This document shows, piece after piece, positions 1 to 6,708 of a DNA stretch of 64,000 nucleotides. The translations under genes and the position numbers were made by a program. The notes beneath the pieces were generated by a model. That model did not search any database. It had not been told where the DNA came from and saw only the letters and a list, made by a program, of their open reading frames with translations. Every line of letters begins with the position of its first letter. The first letter of the stretch is position 1. Source of the DNA: Flavobacterium hydrocarbonoxydans (GTDB taxonomy: Bacteria > Bacteroidota > Bacteroidia > Flavobacteriales > Flavobacteriaceae); NCBI RefSeq assembly GCF_009789235.1, contig NZ_WSTB01000004.1:1-64000 (forward strand), read 5' to 3'.

Positions 1-11
1 TGCAAAACGAC

Positions 12-123
12 CTTAAGGTGGTTATTGCGGCGGGGCTCACCTCTTCCCATCCCGAACAGAGTAGTTAAGCCCGCCTGCGCAGATGGTACTGCAGTTATGT
101 GGGAGAGTATGTCGTCGCCTTTC
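12..123 (+). rRNA. rrf: 5S ribosomal RNA
   Basis: Matches the Flavobacteria 5S rRNA pattern: a GGTGGTTATTGCGG start, the universal CCGAACAGAGNAGTTAAG loop, the GATGGTACTGCAGTTATGTGGG arm and a 3' end that pairs with the 5' end (AAGGTG with CGCCTT). The 16S and 23S genes would lie to the left of the window on the same strand. Ends are uncertain by a few bases. Confidence 0.93.
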
Positions 124-130
124 TTTTAAG

Positions 131-163
131 AATCCTCATCATGAATTTGATGGGGATTTTTTG
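131..163 (+). terminator. rrn operon terminator
   Basis: An 11-bp stem (131-141 with 148-158, one G-T pair) with a 6-nt loop is followed by a T run, 8 nt after the 5S rRNA. This is a classic intrinsic terminator for the rRNA operon. Confidence 0.85.
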
Positions 164-183
164 TTTTATAACATGAACGGGGT

Positions 184-362
184 TTTGCCACGAAGGCACT
201 AAGACACTAAGAATTATGGGGAACTCTAAAGTTCAAATCCAAAATCACAAATCCCAAAATCCAAACGCATCTGTCAGATAAAGCTTGAAGTTTCCAACTT
301 CTGACTTCCAGCTTCCAACTTCCAATTTCTAACTCAAAAAACCTTTGTGAGTCTTTGTGAAA
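184..362. repeat. Intergenic word-like repeats
   Basis: The gap between the 5S terminator and the HAD gene holds no gene. It is filled with short near-repeats: CACTAAGACACTAAG at about 198-212, several CTTCCAA-like units at about 283-336, and CTTTGTGAGTCTTTGTGAAA at about 341-360. The same kind of text recurs near 4165, 24810, 26705, 32690 and 41455. Confidence 0.6.
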
Positions 363-409
363 TAAAGCTGTATTGCCTTATCTTGCAATCTATAAAAACA
401 AAATATATA

Positions 410-1078
410 ATGAAACAGCAATGTGTTATTTTTGATATGGATGGCGTGATCTGTCACACTAATCCGCATCATGCAAAAGCTTTCGAAGCGTTTTTCGATA
501 AATATGAAATTACTCATTCGGCACAAGAGTTTGAAGAGCATATGTACGGAAAACATAATGGGTATATCATGACGCACTTCTTTAAGCGGCCAATTACCGG
601 AGAAGAACTTACAAAGCTCGAAGACGAAAAAGAAGGGATGTTTCGTGAGGTTTATAAAAATAAAGTCGAAACTATTCCGTATTATTTGGAATTTTTAAGC
701 GAATTGAAAACTCGTGGTTTTAAAACTGCTGTTGCGACATCTGCACCGCGCGCCAATCTTGATTTGATTATAAATGCCTTAAATATCGCTGAGAAAATGG
801 ATTCTATGATGTCGAGCGAGGATGTACAATTTCATAAACCCAATCCCGAAGTATATCTAGAGTCTGCAGAGCGTGTAGGTGTTGTTCCTTCTGACTGTAT
901 TGTTTTCGAAGATTCATTTTCGGGCGTTACAGCTGGATTAAACGCAGGAATGAAAGTGGTTGGTGTTTTGAGCTCTCATACAAAAGAACAATTGCCTCCG
1001 TGTGATTTTTATATTAATGATTACAGCGAAGTAAATGTGGATAAGATAATTGAGTTATTAAATTCCAATACAAAGTAA
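410..1078 (+). CDS. HAD superfamily hydrolase (beta-phosphoglucomutase-like)
   Basis: A 222-residue HAD subfamily IA hydrolase, acting on a small phosphorylated metabolite that the sequence does not identify. It shows motif I FDMDGV (nucleophile D9, acid/base D11), motif II ATSAP (T110/S111), motif III lysine K143 in HKPNPE and motif IV FEDS (E167/D168). The cap between residues 15 and 85 is the four-helix type of beta-phosphoglucomutases and related phosphatases. ATG at 410 is chosen because the motif begins nine residues later; the upstream in-frame extension lies in intergenic repeat DNA. It is a single-gene unit, convergent with the next gene. A second relative at 50072-50728 is the better beta-phosphoglucomutase candidate by context, so this one is probably a sugar phosphatase. 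Confidence 0.85.
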   Translation: MKQQCVIFDMDGVICHTNPHHAKAFEAFFDKYEITHSAQEFEEHMYGKHNGYIMTHFFKRPITGEELTKLEDEKEGMFREVYKNKVETIPYYLEFLSELKTRGFKTAVATSAPRANLDLIINALNIAEKMDSMMSSEDVQFHKPNPEVYLESAERVGVVPSDCIVFEDSFSGVTAGLNAGMKVVGVLSSHTKEQLPPCDFYINDYSEVNVDKIIELLNSNTK

Positions 1079-1091
1079 TAAACATACTAAG

Positions 1092-1145
1092 TTTCCGCCA
1101 CGAATTCACGAATTTTTAAATTAATTCGTGAATTCGTGGCGGAAA
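1092..1145. repeat. Hairpin repeat, family B (copy 1)
   Basis: Perfect 23-bp inverted repeat (1092-1114 and 1123-1145) with an 8-nt loop, containing the unit CCGCCACGAATTCACGAATT. A second copy lies at 43313-43379. It sits between two convergent genes and may also stop transcription, though no long T run follows. Confidence 0.85.
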
Positions 1146-1162
1146 AAAAACGCTGCCGAAAA

Positions 1163-1819
1163 TTATTCTTCGTTAATTCCCTTTATCGTAATATTCCTGA
1201 AATCGATTGGCGAGCGCTCATAATTCAAAGAAATTTTGCCTTCAGTCGAAGAAGCATCTGTGCATTGATTTACTACTTTTCCGTTTAAAATTTGCGTAAT
1301 CATTCCTTTGAAAGATATAATAACAACAGAATTCCATTCGCCATACCGATTTTCGTTGTCTAAAAACTTAGGCGAAACTACACTTACGCCAGCTTCAATT
1401 AATTTTCCGTTTACTATTGCGGTTACCTGATCCAGGAAAATAAAATCACCAGTAGTATTTTCTTTTATCTGAAACTGAATTCCTTTTGGCCAGATTCTAT
1501 CAGAGGCGTCTAAAGGAATATTATACATTAGACCACTGTTTTTTGTGCTGTTTGTTTTGTATTGTTCTTCAAGATTCCATCGGTATTCTAAGGTGAGTTC
1601 AAAATTTTTATAGCTTTTTTTGGTCATCAAACAACTATTTTCATTTCCGTGCATGCGAATCATTCCGTCTTTAAACTCATAAATAGCTGATGGCTGCTGT
1701 TGTGCGGTATTTGTTTTAGTAAAAGCATACCAATCGTTCGTTTCAAAGCTTTTTAGCTGAACGGCACAGGAACTTAGAATAAAAAGGACAATAATGGCAA
1801 AACTTGATTTTTTGAGCAT
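1163..1819 (-). CDS. DUF1080 (3-keto-disaccharide hydrolase domain) lipoprotein
   Basis: A 218-residue predicted lipoprotein. The signal peptide ends in LSSC (C18), so it should be lipidated and exported. The rest looks like one concanavalin-like jelly-roll domain of the DUF1080 family: YEFKDGMIRM, then FELTLEYRWN, SGLMYNIP, EWNSVVI and a closing IDFRNITIKG. Family members are linked to cleavage of 3-keto-glycosides or to glycan binding. No partner dehydrogenase is adjacent, so the substrate is unknown. Start is an ATG directly before a canonical signal peptide. Confidence 0.8.
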   Translation of the reverse strand: MLKKSSFAIIVLFILSSCAVQLKSFETNDWYAFTKTNTAQQQPSAIYEFKDGMIRMHGNENSCLMTKKSYKNFELTLEYRWNLEEQYKTNSTKNSGLMYNIPLDASDRIWPKGIQFQIKENTTGDFIFLDQVTAIVNGKLIEAGVSVVSPKFLDNENRYGEWNSVVIISFKGMITQILNGKVVNQCTDASSTEGKISLNYERSPIDFRNITIKGINEE

Positions 1820-1938
1820 TTGTAAAAGCTTAATCGAATTAAATTGACCGGATTGAGGATTTTAAAAATAAAAATAGAGGTAAATATTAAAAATAGATTT
1901 TTATGTTTTTTATTGAATTTTTTGCTTCCTTTAAGGTT

Positions 1939-2361
1939 TTAATTTTCTTCCCAGAACATTTTTTCATTATGATTTACTAAATATAGACAAGTAATGCCCT
2001 CTTCATTTATTTGTTTTTTCAAGTCAAAAATGTACGATCCTTTAGATTTTGTATTTCTACCTGTGCCACACCAACTCCAGTTCAGTTGAGTTATTTTTTT
2101 ACCATTTAATAGCCCGCTAAGTTGCTCGTAAGGGGATGAATCATCAAAATTGAATTTCTTATAATCAATATATTCTGTCGAACTACCATTTTTCAGTGGT
2201 CCAATTAAAGTTCCTGCAATTACCAAAGAGTCAATTTGTTCTCCAGTTTTATTTATAAACTTCACATGTAAGTTTCTTAAATTCATGAAGCTAGTCATGG
2301 CGATTATGCTTAGTATTAGAATAATAAATAATTCAATTTTCCTTTCTTTTGATAATTCCAT
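1939..2361 (-). CDS. Hypothetical single-pass membrane protein
   Basis: A 140-residue protein not recognised as a known family. One hydrophobic segment at about residues 11-27 follows a short charged N-terminus (MELSKERK), which suggests an inner-membrane anchor with the C-terminal ~110 residues outside the cytoplasm. That part is polar, has two cysteines about 25 residues apart (WCG and TCLY) and no recognisable catalytic motif. It lies 119 bp downstream of no obvious operon partner. The reading frame is supported by its clean ATG start and normal residue composition. Confidence 0.6.
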   Translation of the reverse strand: MELSKERKIELFIILILSIIAMTSFMNLRNLHVKFINKTGEQIDSLVIAGTLIGPLKNGSSTEYIDYKKFNFDDSSPYEQLSGLLNGKKITQLNWSWCGTGRNTKSKGSYIFDLKKQINEEGITCLYLVNHNEKMFWEEN

Positions 2362-2443
2362 CTCTTTGCTAAGATTTTTGTTGAAAGTAAATGTATGAAT
2401 TATTATAGTTCATTTTTGAGAAGTCTTGAAAATATAAAATGAA

Positions 2444-2462
2444 CTTATATCACTTATATGGT
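2444..2462. repeat. Family D repeat, single arm
   Basis: One arm, CTTATATCACTTATATGGT, of the element seen as full or partial inverted pairs at 37311-37379 and 28897-29103. No matching inverse arm was found nearby. Confidence 0.7.
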
Positions 2463-2494
2463 TTAGAAGATAATTTCGGCGAAAGCCCCAAAAC

Positions 2495-2529
2495 AAAAAA
2501 GCTCCTGAGTTATCTCAGAAGCTTTTTTT
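2495..2529 (-). terminator. Terminator after tRNA-Leu
   Basis: Stem GCTYCTGAG/CTCAGRAGC with a 4-nt loop, flanked by an A run and a T run, so it can work in both directions. It lies 3 nt past the tRNA 3' end. Confidence 0.85.
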
Positions 2530-2532
2530 CAG

Positions 2533-2614
2533 TGCGGATAATAGGACTCGAACCTACACGCCTTGCGGCACCAGATCCTAAGTCTGGCATGTCTACCAAT
2601 TTCACCATATCCGC
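2533..2614 (-). tRNA. tRNA-Leu (anticodon UAG)
   Basis: An 82-nt class II tRNA. The acceptor stem GCGGATA pairs with TATCCGC, with A as discriminator and no encoded CCA. It has a D-loop GGTGAAATTGGTAGAC, anticodon loop CTTAGGA (UAG), a variable arm GTGCCGCAAGGCGT and T-loop GGTTCGAGTCC. A 63-codon open frame covering it on the plus strand is not a gene. Confidence 0.97.
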
Positions 2615-2675
2615 TCAATTAATTCACTAAACTCTTATTTTAATAAGGTGTTCATTGAACTGGTGTTTGTGGGTG

Positions 2676-2705
2676 CAAAGATAATCATAACTTCGAATTT
2701 TCAAA
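2676..2705 (-). promoter_or_regulatory. Promoter of tRNA-Leu
   Basis: On the minus strand TTTG (2702-2705), an 18-bp spacer and TATCTTTG (2676-2683) match the Bacteroidota sigma-70 consensus TTG/TAnnTTTG. Transcription would start near 2670, about 55 nt before the mature tRNA. Confidence 0.8.
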
Positions 2706-2740
2706 GCATTTTATGAAAAAAATATTTATTCTCTTTTTTG

Positions 2741-2748
2741 TACTTTTG
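2741..2748 (+). promoter_or_regulatory. -7 box for the M20 dipeptidase
   Basis: TACTTTTG fits TAnnTTTG and lies 23 bp before the start codon. No clear -33 TTG is present. Confidence 0.5.
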
Positions 2749-2771
2749 AATTTCTATAAAAAATCATTTAA

Positions 2772-4160
2772 ATGGATAACATAAAAGCATACGTTCAACA
2801 ACATAAAGATCGCTTTATCAATGAGTTGATCGAATTATTAAAAATTCCGTCGGTAAGTGCTGATACCGCTTATTCGCAGGATGTAATTGATACTGCAGAC
2901 GCAGTAAAAGAAAGTTTATCAAAAGCAGGCTGTGATTTAGTCGAAATTTGCGATACTCCAGGGTATCCTATCATTTACGGAGAGAAAATTATCGACCCTA
3001 ATCTGCCAACCGTGCTGGTATATGGTCATTATGATGTGCAGCCGCCGGATCCAATGGAATTATGGACATCTCCTCCGTTTGAACCGGTTATTAAAACTAC
3101 CGAAATTCACCCTGATGGAGCAATCTTTGCCCGTGGAGCCTGCGATGACAAGGGTCAGATGTACATGCACGTAAAAGCTTTAGAATATATGGTGCAAAGC
3201 AATACGTTGCCGTGTAACGTAAAATTTATGATAGAAGGCGAAGAAGAAGTAGGGTCAGCAAGTTTAGCATGGTTTGTAGAACGCAATCAGGAAAAACTTA
3301 AAAATGATGTAATCTTAATTTCGGATACCGGAATGATTTCAAATCAACAGCCATCGATCACAACAGGATTGAGAGGTTTGAGTTATGTCGAAGTAGAAGT
3401 TACAGGACCCAATCGTGATTTACATTCCGGTTTATACGGTGGGGCGGTTGCTAATCCGATAAATGTTTTGGCAAAAATGATTGCCTCTCTTCATGACGAG
3501 AACAATCATATTACGATTCCCGGATTTTATGATAAAGTCGAAGAATTATCGCTGGAGGAAAGAGCCGAAATGGCAAAAGCTCCTTTTAGTTTAGAAAAAT
3601 ATAAAAAAGCATTAGACTTAAATGATGTTTACGGCGAAAAAGGCTATGTAACGAACGAACGCAACTCAATTCGTCCTACGTTAGACGTAAACGGAATTTG
3701 GGGCGGATATCAAGGCGAAGGTGCCAAAACCGTTATTGCAAGCAAAGCTTTTGCAAAAATATCGATGCGATTGGTGCCAAATCAGGATTGGGAAGAAATC
3801 ACAGAATTGTTTACCAAACATTTTACCAATATCGCGCCGGCAGGAGTTACCGTAAAAGTTTCGCCGCACCACGGAGGCCAAGGTTACGTAACACCAATCG
3901 ACAGTATTGGTTACAAAGCGGCCAATAAAGCCTATACTGAAACTTTTGGCGTTCCAGCAATTCCGGTTCGTTCCGGAGGCAGTATTCCAATTGTGGCTTT
4001 ATTCGAAAAAGAATTAAAGAGCAAAACTATTTTAATGGGCTTTGGTCTGGATAGCGATGCCATTCACTCTCCAAACGAGCATTTCGGAATCTTCAATTAC
4101 CTGAAAGGAATCGAAACAATTCCGTTGTTTTACAAATATTTTGTGGAGCTTTCTAAATAG
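2772..4160 (+). CDS. M20 family dipeptidase (zinc metallopeptidase)
   Basis: A 462-residue cytosolic M20 peptidase of the kind that hydrolyses dipeptides with a di-zinc site. The metal ligand motifs are visible: YGHYDVQPPDP (first His and Asp), RGACDDKGQM (bridging Asp) and EGEEEVGS (catalytic and ligand glutamates). The middle part, about residues 195-340, is the dimerisation/lid domain, starting GLRGLSYVEVEVTGPNRDLH. No signal peptide. Length and layout fit the family's peptidase branch better than the carboxypeptidase branches. It is transcribed alone and ends at a strong terminator. Exact substrate is not visible. Confidence 0.92.
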   Translation: MDNIKAYVQQHKDRFINELIELLKIPSVSADTAYSQDVIDTADAVKESLSKAGCDLVEICDTPGYPIIYGEKIIDPNLPTVLVYGHYDVQPPDPMELWTSPPFEPVIKTTEIHPDGAIFARGACDDKGQMYMHVKALEYMVQSNTLPCNVKFMIEGEEEVGSASLAWFVERNQEKLKNDVILISDTGMISNQQPSITTGLRGLSYVEVEVTGPNRDLHSGLYGGAVANPINVLAKMIASLHDENNHITIPGFYDKVEELSLEERAEMAKAPFSLEKYKKALDLNDVYGEKGYVTNERNSIRPTLDVNGIWGGYQGEGAKTVIASKAFAKISMRLVPNQDWEEITELFTKHFTNIAPAGVTVKVSPHHGGQGYVTPIDSIGYKAANKAYTETFGVPAIPVRSGGSIPIVALFEKELKSKTILMGFGLDSDAIHSPNEHFGIFNYLKGIETIPLFYKYFVELSK

Positions 4161-4233
4161 TTTTTTGCTACAAAGGCACTAGGATGCAAAGTTTTTTAAG
4201 TTTGAATTGTACTAAAATAACTTTCAATGATAT

Positions 4234-4267
4234 AAAATCCGTTCAGCAATGAGCGGATTTTTTTTTG
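4234..4267 (+). terminator. Terminator after the M20 dipeptidase
   Basis: AAAATCCGTTC (4234-4244), a 6-nt loop and GAGCGGATTTT form a stem with one mismatch or wobble, followed by a long T run. Confidence 0.8.
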
Positions 4268-4380
4268 GGCGTTCCCCGCAGAAAAAGCGGGTCGGGCTTT
4301 CCGTTTCAAGTCCTCGCTTCGTCGTTCCTCCTTGCTGTGGGCTTTCCACTTCAATCCCTAACGCACACCCGATCAACGAG
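4267..4380. repeat. GGGCGTTCC...CCCTAACGC dispersed element (family G)
   Basis: GC-rich relative to its surroundings and devoid of a credible gene. GCGTT near 4269 can pair with AACGC near 4366. Inside are a CCCGC/GCGGG hairpin and two direct copies of GGGCTTTCC followed by TTCAA and TCC. A diverged relative lies at 32519-32665. The 61-codon open frame across it is judged spurious. It resembles a known repetitive sequence type of Flavobacterium genomes; a structured RNA or small mobile repeat are both possible. Confidence 0.65.
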
Positions 4381-4396
4381 AAAGTTTATTTTTTTC

Positions 4397-4450
4397 TTGC
4401 AAGTATAATTTTTTATTCTACATTTGTAGAGTAGAGTCTATGAATGTAGA
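4397..4450 (+). promoter_or_regulatory. Consensus promoter with two BlaI-like operators
   Basis: TTG (4397-4399), a 19-bp spacer and TACATTTG (4419-4426) form a full Bacteroidota promoter. The 14-bp palindrome TCTACATTTGTAGA (4417-4430) overlaps the -7 box, and a second, TCTATGAATGTAGA (4437-4450), lies exactly 20 bp further on. TACA/TGTA half-sites are typical of BlaI/MecI repressors, and a blaI-like gene lies downstream. Repression by that protein is inferred. Confidence 0.75.
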
Positions 4451-4464
4451 GCAAAAGAAAAATT

Positions 4465-4887
4465 ATGCGTCAATTTATTATACTATTTTTTTGCGGAATC
4501 CTGCTTTTAGGATGTAAAAGTAAATCCATCAATCAAAAAATAGATAAAAAAAGAGAAGGTGTCTGGATAGACGCTTACACTCAGGATAGTATTGTTTATA
4601 AATCAATCGAACATTACAAGAAGGATCTGCCGGTTAAAAAATGGAAATCGTACATCAACGGAAAAATTTATAAAACCGAAAAATACAAAAACGGAATCTG
4701 CACCGTAAAATATTATTACGAAAACGGAAAATTACAATCCAAAGGAAAAACAAGAATCGATGTTAGTGCCGCAGAAACACATTGGTTCTATTTTGGAGAT
4801 TGGAAATTTTATTCGGATAAAGGAAAATTAACTGAAATTAAAAAGTACAATAACGGCGAATTGATTTCGGAACAAAAAATAAAATAG
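4465..4887 (+). CDS. MORN-variant repeat lipoprotein
   Basis: A 140-residue lipoprotein with signal peptide and lipobox ending in LLGC (C17). The mature part has repeating Y-x-N-G units (SYINGKIY, KYKNGICT, YYENGKLQ, KYNNGELI), typical of the MORN-variant repeats that form an open beta sheet in Bacteroidota surface or periplasmic proteins. It is the first gene behind the BlaI-type promoter at 4397-4450, so it is a probable target of that regulator. The 144-bp gap to blaI contains an intergenic repeat. The function is unknown; a sensor or envelope-stress role is a guess from context only. Confidence 0.7.
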   Translation: MRQFIILFFCGILLLGCKSKSINQKIDKKREGVWIDAYTQDSIVYKSIEHYKKDLPVKKWKSYINGKIYKTEKYKNGICTVKYYYENGKLQSKGKTRIDVSAAETHWFYFGDWKFYSDKGKLTEIKKYNNGELISEQKIK

Positions 4888-4889
4888 AC

Positions 4890-4998
4890 CACAGGTTATT
4901 CGGATTAAACAGATTTCTAAAAAACAAACAAACATTAGTCGCACAGGAAAAATCATTAAAATCATTTTATCCCGATAGCTATCGGGAGTGGCAAAAAA
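4890..4998. repeat. Family A compound repeat (copy 1)
   Basis: Ends in the palindrome CCCGATAGCTATCGGG (4971-4986) followed by AGTGGC. The preceding 80 bp (CACAGG, CAGATTT, AAAATCATTTTA) match, in inverted orientation, the DNA beside the copy at 40657-40735. It occupies almost the whole gap between the lipoprotein and blaI. Confidence 0.75.
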
Positions 4999-5031
4999 CT
5001 CAGAATCTTAGTAACTCAGAACCTTAAAAAA

Positions 5032-5403
5032 ATGCAACTATCAAACTCAGAAGAACAATTAATGGAACATCTTTGGAAGCTTGAAAAAGCTTTTATGAAA
5101 GATTTACTCGAAGCTTATCCGGAGCCAAAACCAGCAACAACAACTGTTGCAACTTTGCTAAAGCGGATGATAGACAAGAAATTTGTTGCCTATAACGAAT
5201 TTGGAAACTCTCGCGAATATTACCCTTTAGTCAAAAAAACGGCTTATTTCTCGAAACACGTAAACGGACTGATAAGTAATTTTTTTAATAATTCGGCGTC
5301 GCAATTTGCTTCTTTTTTTACCACCGAAACGAATTTATCAACTTCGGAATTAGAAGAACTTAAAAAAATAATTGACAGTCAAATTCAAAAAAAGAAAAAA
5401 TGA
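5032..5403 (+). CDS. BlaI/MecI family transcriptional repressor
   Basis: A 123-residue BlaI/MecI/CopY-type winged-helix repressor. The N-terminal domain (SNSEEQLMEHLWKLEKAFMKDLL, then TTVATLLKRMIDKKFVAY and YYPLV) carries the recognition helix and wing; the C-terminal helices at about residues 75-123 should form the dimer. In this family the partner membrane protease relieves repression by triggering cleavage of the repressor. Its stop codon overlaps the start of that protease gene (ATGA), which fits co-translation. Likely operators are the paired palindromes at 4417-4450. No beta-lactamase gene is in the window, so the output is something other than resistance or lies elsewhere. Confidence 0.9.
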   Translation: MQLSNSEEQLMEHLWKLEKAFMKDLLEAYPEPKPATTTVATLLKRMIDKKFVAYNEFGNSREYYPLVKKTAYFSKHVNGLISNFFNNSASQFASFFTTETNLSTSELEELKKIIDSQIQKKKK

Positions 5404-6620
5404 TCGTATATCTTTTAAAATCAGGAATACTGCTTTTTATATTATTAGCAGTTTATAAGTTATGGCTTGAAAAAGAGAAAATGTTTTGGTTTAATCGATT
5501 CTATTTGCTTTTAAGTTTAATGTTTAGTTTGTTAATTCCGTTTAACTTTTTTTTGTTTCAAAGAAAACTCCCGAGCGCTATTAATGGCTTTCACCTGGAT
5601 GGAATTATAATTACAAATAAAAATAAAATAGAACCAGTTTTTGAAAATTATAATTTGACAAATTTGATTTTAGGAATTTATTTTATTGTTGGAATAATAT
5701 TGATTACTCGCTTTTTTTGGAATTTGTACACTATTTATATTGAAATAAAGAATCATGAAAAAAAAGTTATCAATAACAGAAGAGTCGTTTTGCTTACAAA
5801 ATCTAGTTTACCGCATTCATTTTGGAGTATTATTTTTATTAATAAAGAGGAATTCGAAAACGGTAAAATTTCATCTGAATTGATAGCGCATGAAGAAGCT
5901 CATTTACATCAAAAGCATACTCTGGATGTATTGCTTATAGAAGTGTTACAGCTTATTTTTTGGTTTAATCCGATATTTATTCTTTACAAAAAAGCTATAA
6001 AACTTAATCATGAGTTTCTTGCTGATGATGTGGTGAATAAGCAATTTAATGCTGTATCAGATTATCAGAAGCTTCTTTTGAATTTTGCCTCAAATAAAAG
6101 GAGTATTGCTCTAGCGAGTAATATAAATTACTTAATAACTAAAAAACGTTTTATTATGATGACTAAGAGAAAATCTATGCCCATTGTGGTTTTAAAATCT
6201 GTTGTAGTGTTGAATATGTTTGTTTTCTTATTTTTAGTTTTCACTACAAAGAATCTGGCACAGGATAAGAATTCTAAATTAAATGTAAGTGGTTTTGAAA
6301 TAAGCTACGATACAACAAGTGTAAAAGAGCCTGTTTATCCTGGCGGAATGGGAGCTTTTTATATGTTTGTTGGCCAAAACTTCAAAATGCCTGCGGAAGC
6401 AACAAAAAACAAAATTGAGACAAAAATTTTAATGCAGTTTATGGTGGAGAAAGACGGAAGCTTATCCGAATTTAAAACTATTAAAGATGCAGGTTACGGG
6501 CTAGGCGAGGAAGCCATTCGTGTCCTGAAACTTTCGCCTAAATGGAATCCCGCAACTCAGGATGGAAACCCCGTTCGTGTTCTTTATAGTTTGCCTATAA
6601 CGATTCAAAGTCAGAAATAA
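5400..6620 (+). CDS. BlaR1-like M56 membrane peptidase with TonB C-terminal domain
   Basis: A 406-residue membrane protease. Predicted segments lie at about residues 4-20, 33-54, 88-105, 175-195 and 222-240. The zinc motif HEEAH is at residues 164-168 with a downstream acidic stretch EFLADD. After the last segment, residues ~310-405 form a TonB C-terminal-like domain (PVYPGGMGAFYMFV to SPKWNPATQDGNPVRVLY). BlaR1 of other phyla carries a penicillin-binding sensor there; it is absent here. The signal sensed is therefore not obviously a beta-lactam. It shares 4 nt with blaI. The TonB-like end could contact an envelope partner. Confidence 0.88.
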   Translation: MIVYLLKSGILLFILLAVYKLWLEKEKMFWFNRFYLLLSLMFSLLIPFNFFLFQRKLPSAINGFHLDGIIITNKNKIEPVFENYNLTNLILGIYFIVGIILITRFFWNLYTIYIEIKNHEKKVINNRRVVLLTKSSLPHSFWSIIFINKEEFENGKISSELIAHEEAHLHQKHTLDVLLIEVLQLIFWFNPIFILYKKAIKLNHEFLADDVVNKQFNAVSDYQKLLLNFASNKRSIALASNINYLITKKRFIMMTKRKSMPIVVLKSVVVLNMFVFLFLVFTTKNLAQDKNSKLNVSGFEISYDTTSVKEPVYPGGMGAFYMFVGQNFKMPAEATKNKIETKILMQFMVEKDGSLSEFKTIKDAGYGLGEEAIRVLKLSPKWNPATQDGNPVRVLYSLPITIQSQK

Positions 6621-6654
6621 AAAAAAATCCGCTTCTGTTTGATCAGAAGCGGAT
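6620..6654 (-). terminator. Terminator for the saccharopine dehydrogenase-like gene
   Basis: An 11-bp perfect stem, ATCCGCTTCTG with CAGAAGCGGAT and a 6-nt loop. Read on the minus strand it is followed by a run of T, so it mainly serves the leftward gene; the plus strand has no T run. Confidence 0.85.
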
Positions 6655-6708
6655 AAAATTAAAAACTAAAAAAAAATTCCAAAATAAAATTAAAAAAAAA
6701 GTTGCAGA

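Noticed and set aside
410..1078. Assignment as the maltose-linked beta-phosphoglucomutase
   Set aside because: A better candidate with adjacent GH65 and importer genes lies at 50072-50728; this gene has no such context.
2439..2630. 63-codon open frame on the plus strand
   Set aside because: It runs antisense through tRNA-Leu and its terminator.
4249..4434. 61-codon open frame after the M20 dipeptidase
   Set aside because: It lies over a terminator, a GC-rich dispersed repeat and part of the BlaI-type promoter; composition and repeat structure explain it better than a protein.
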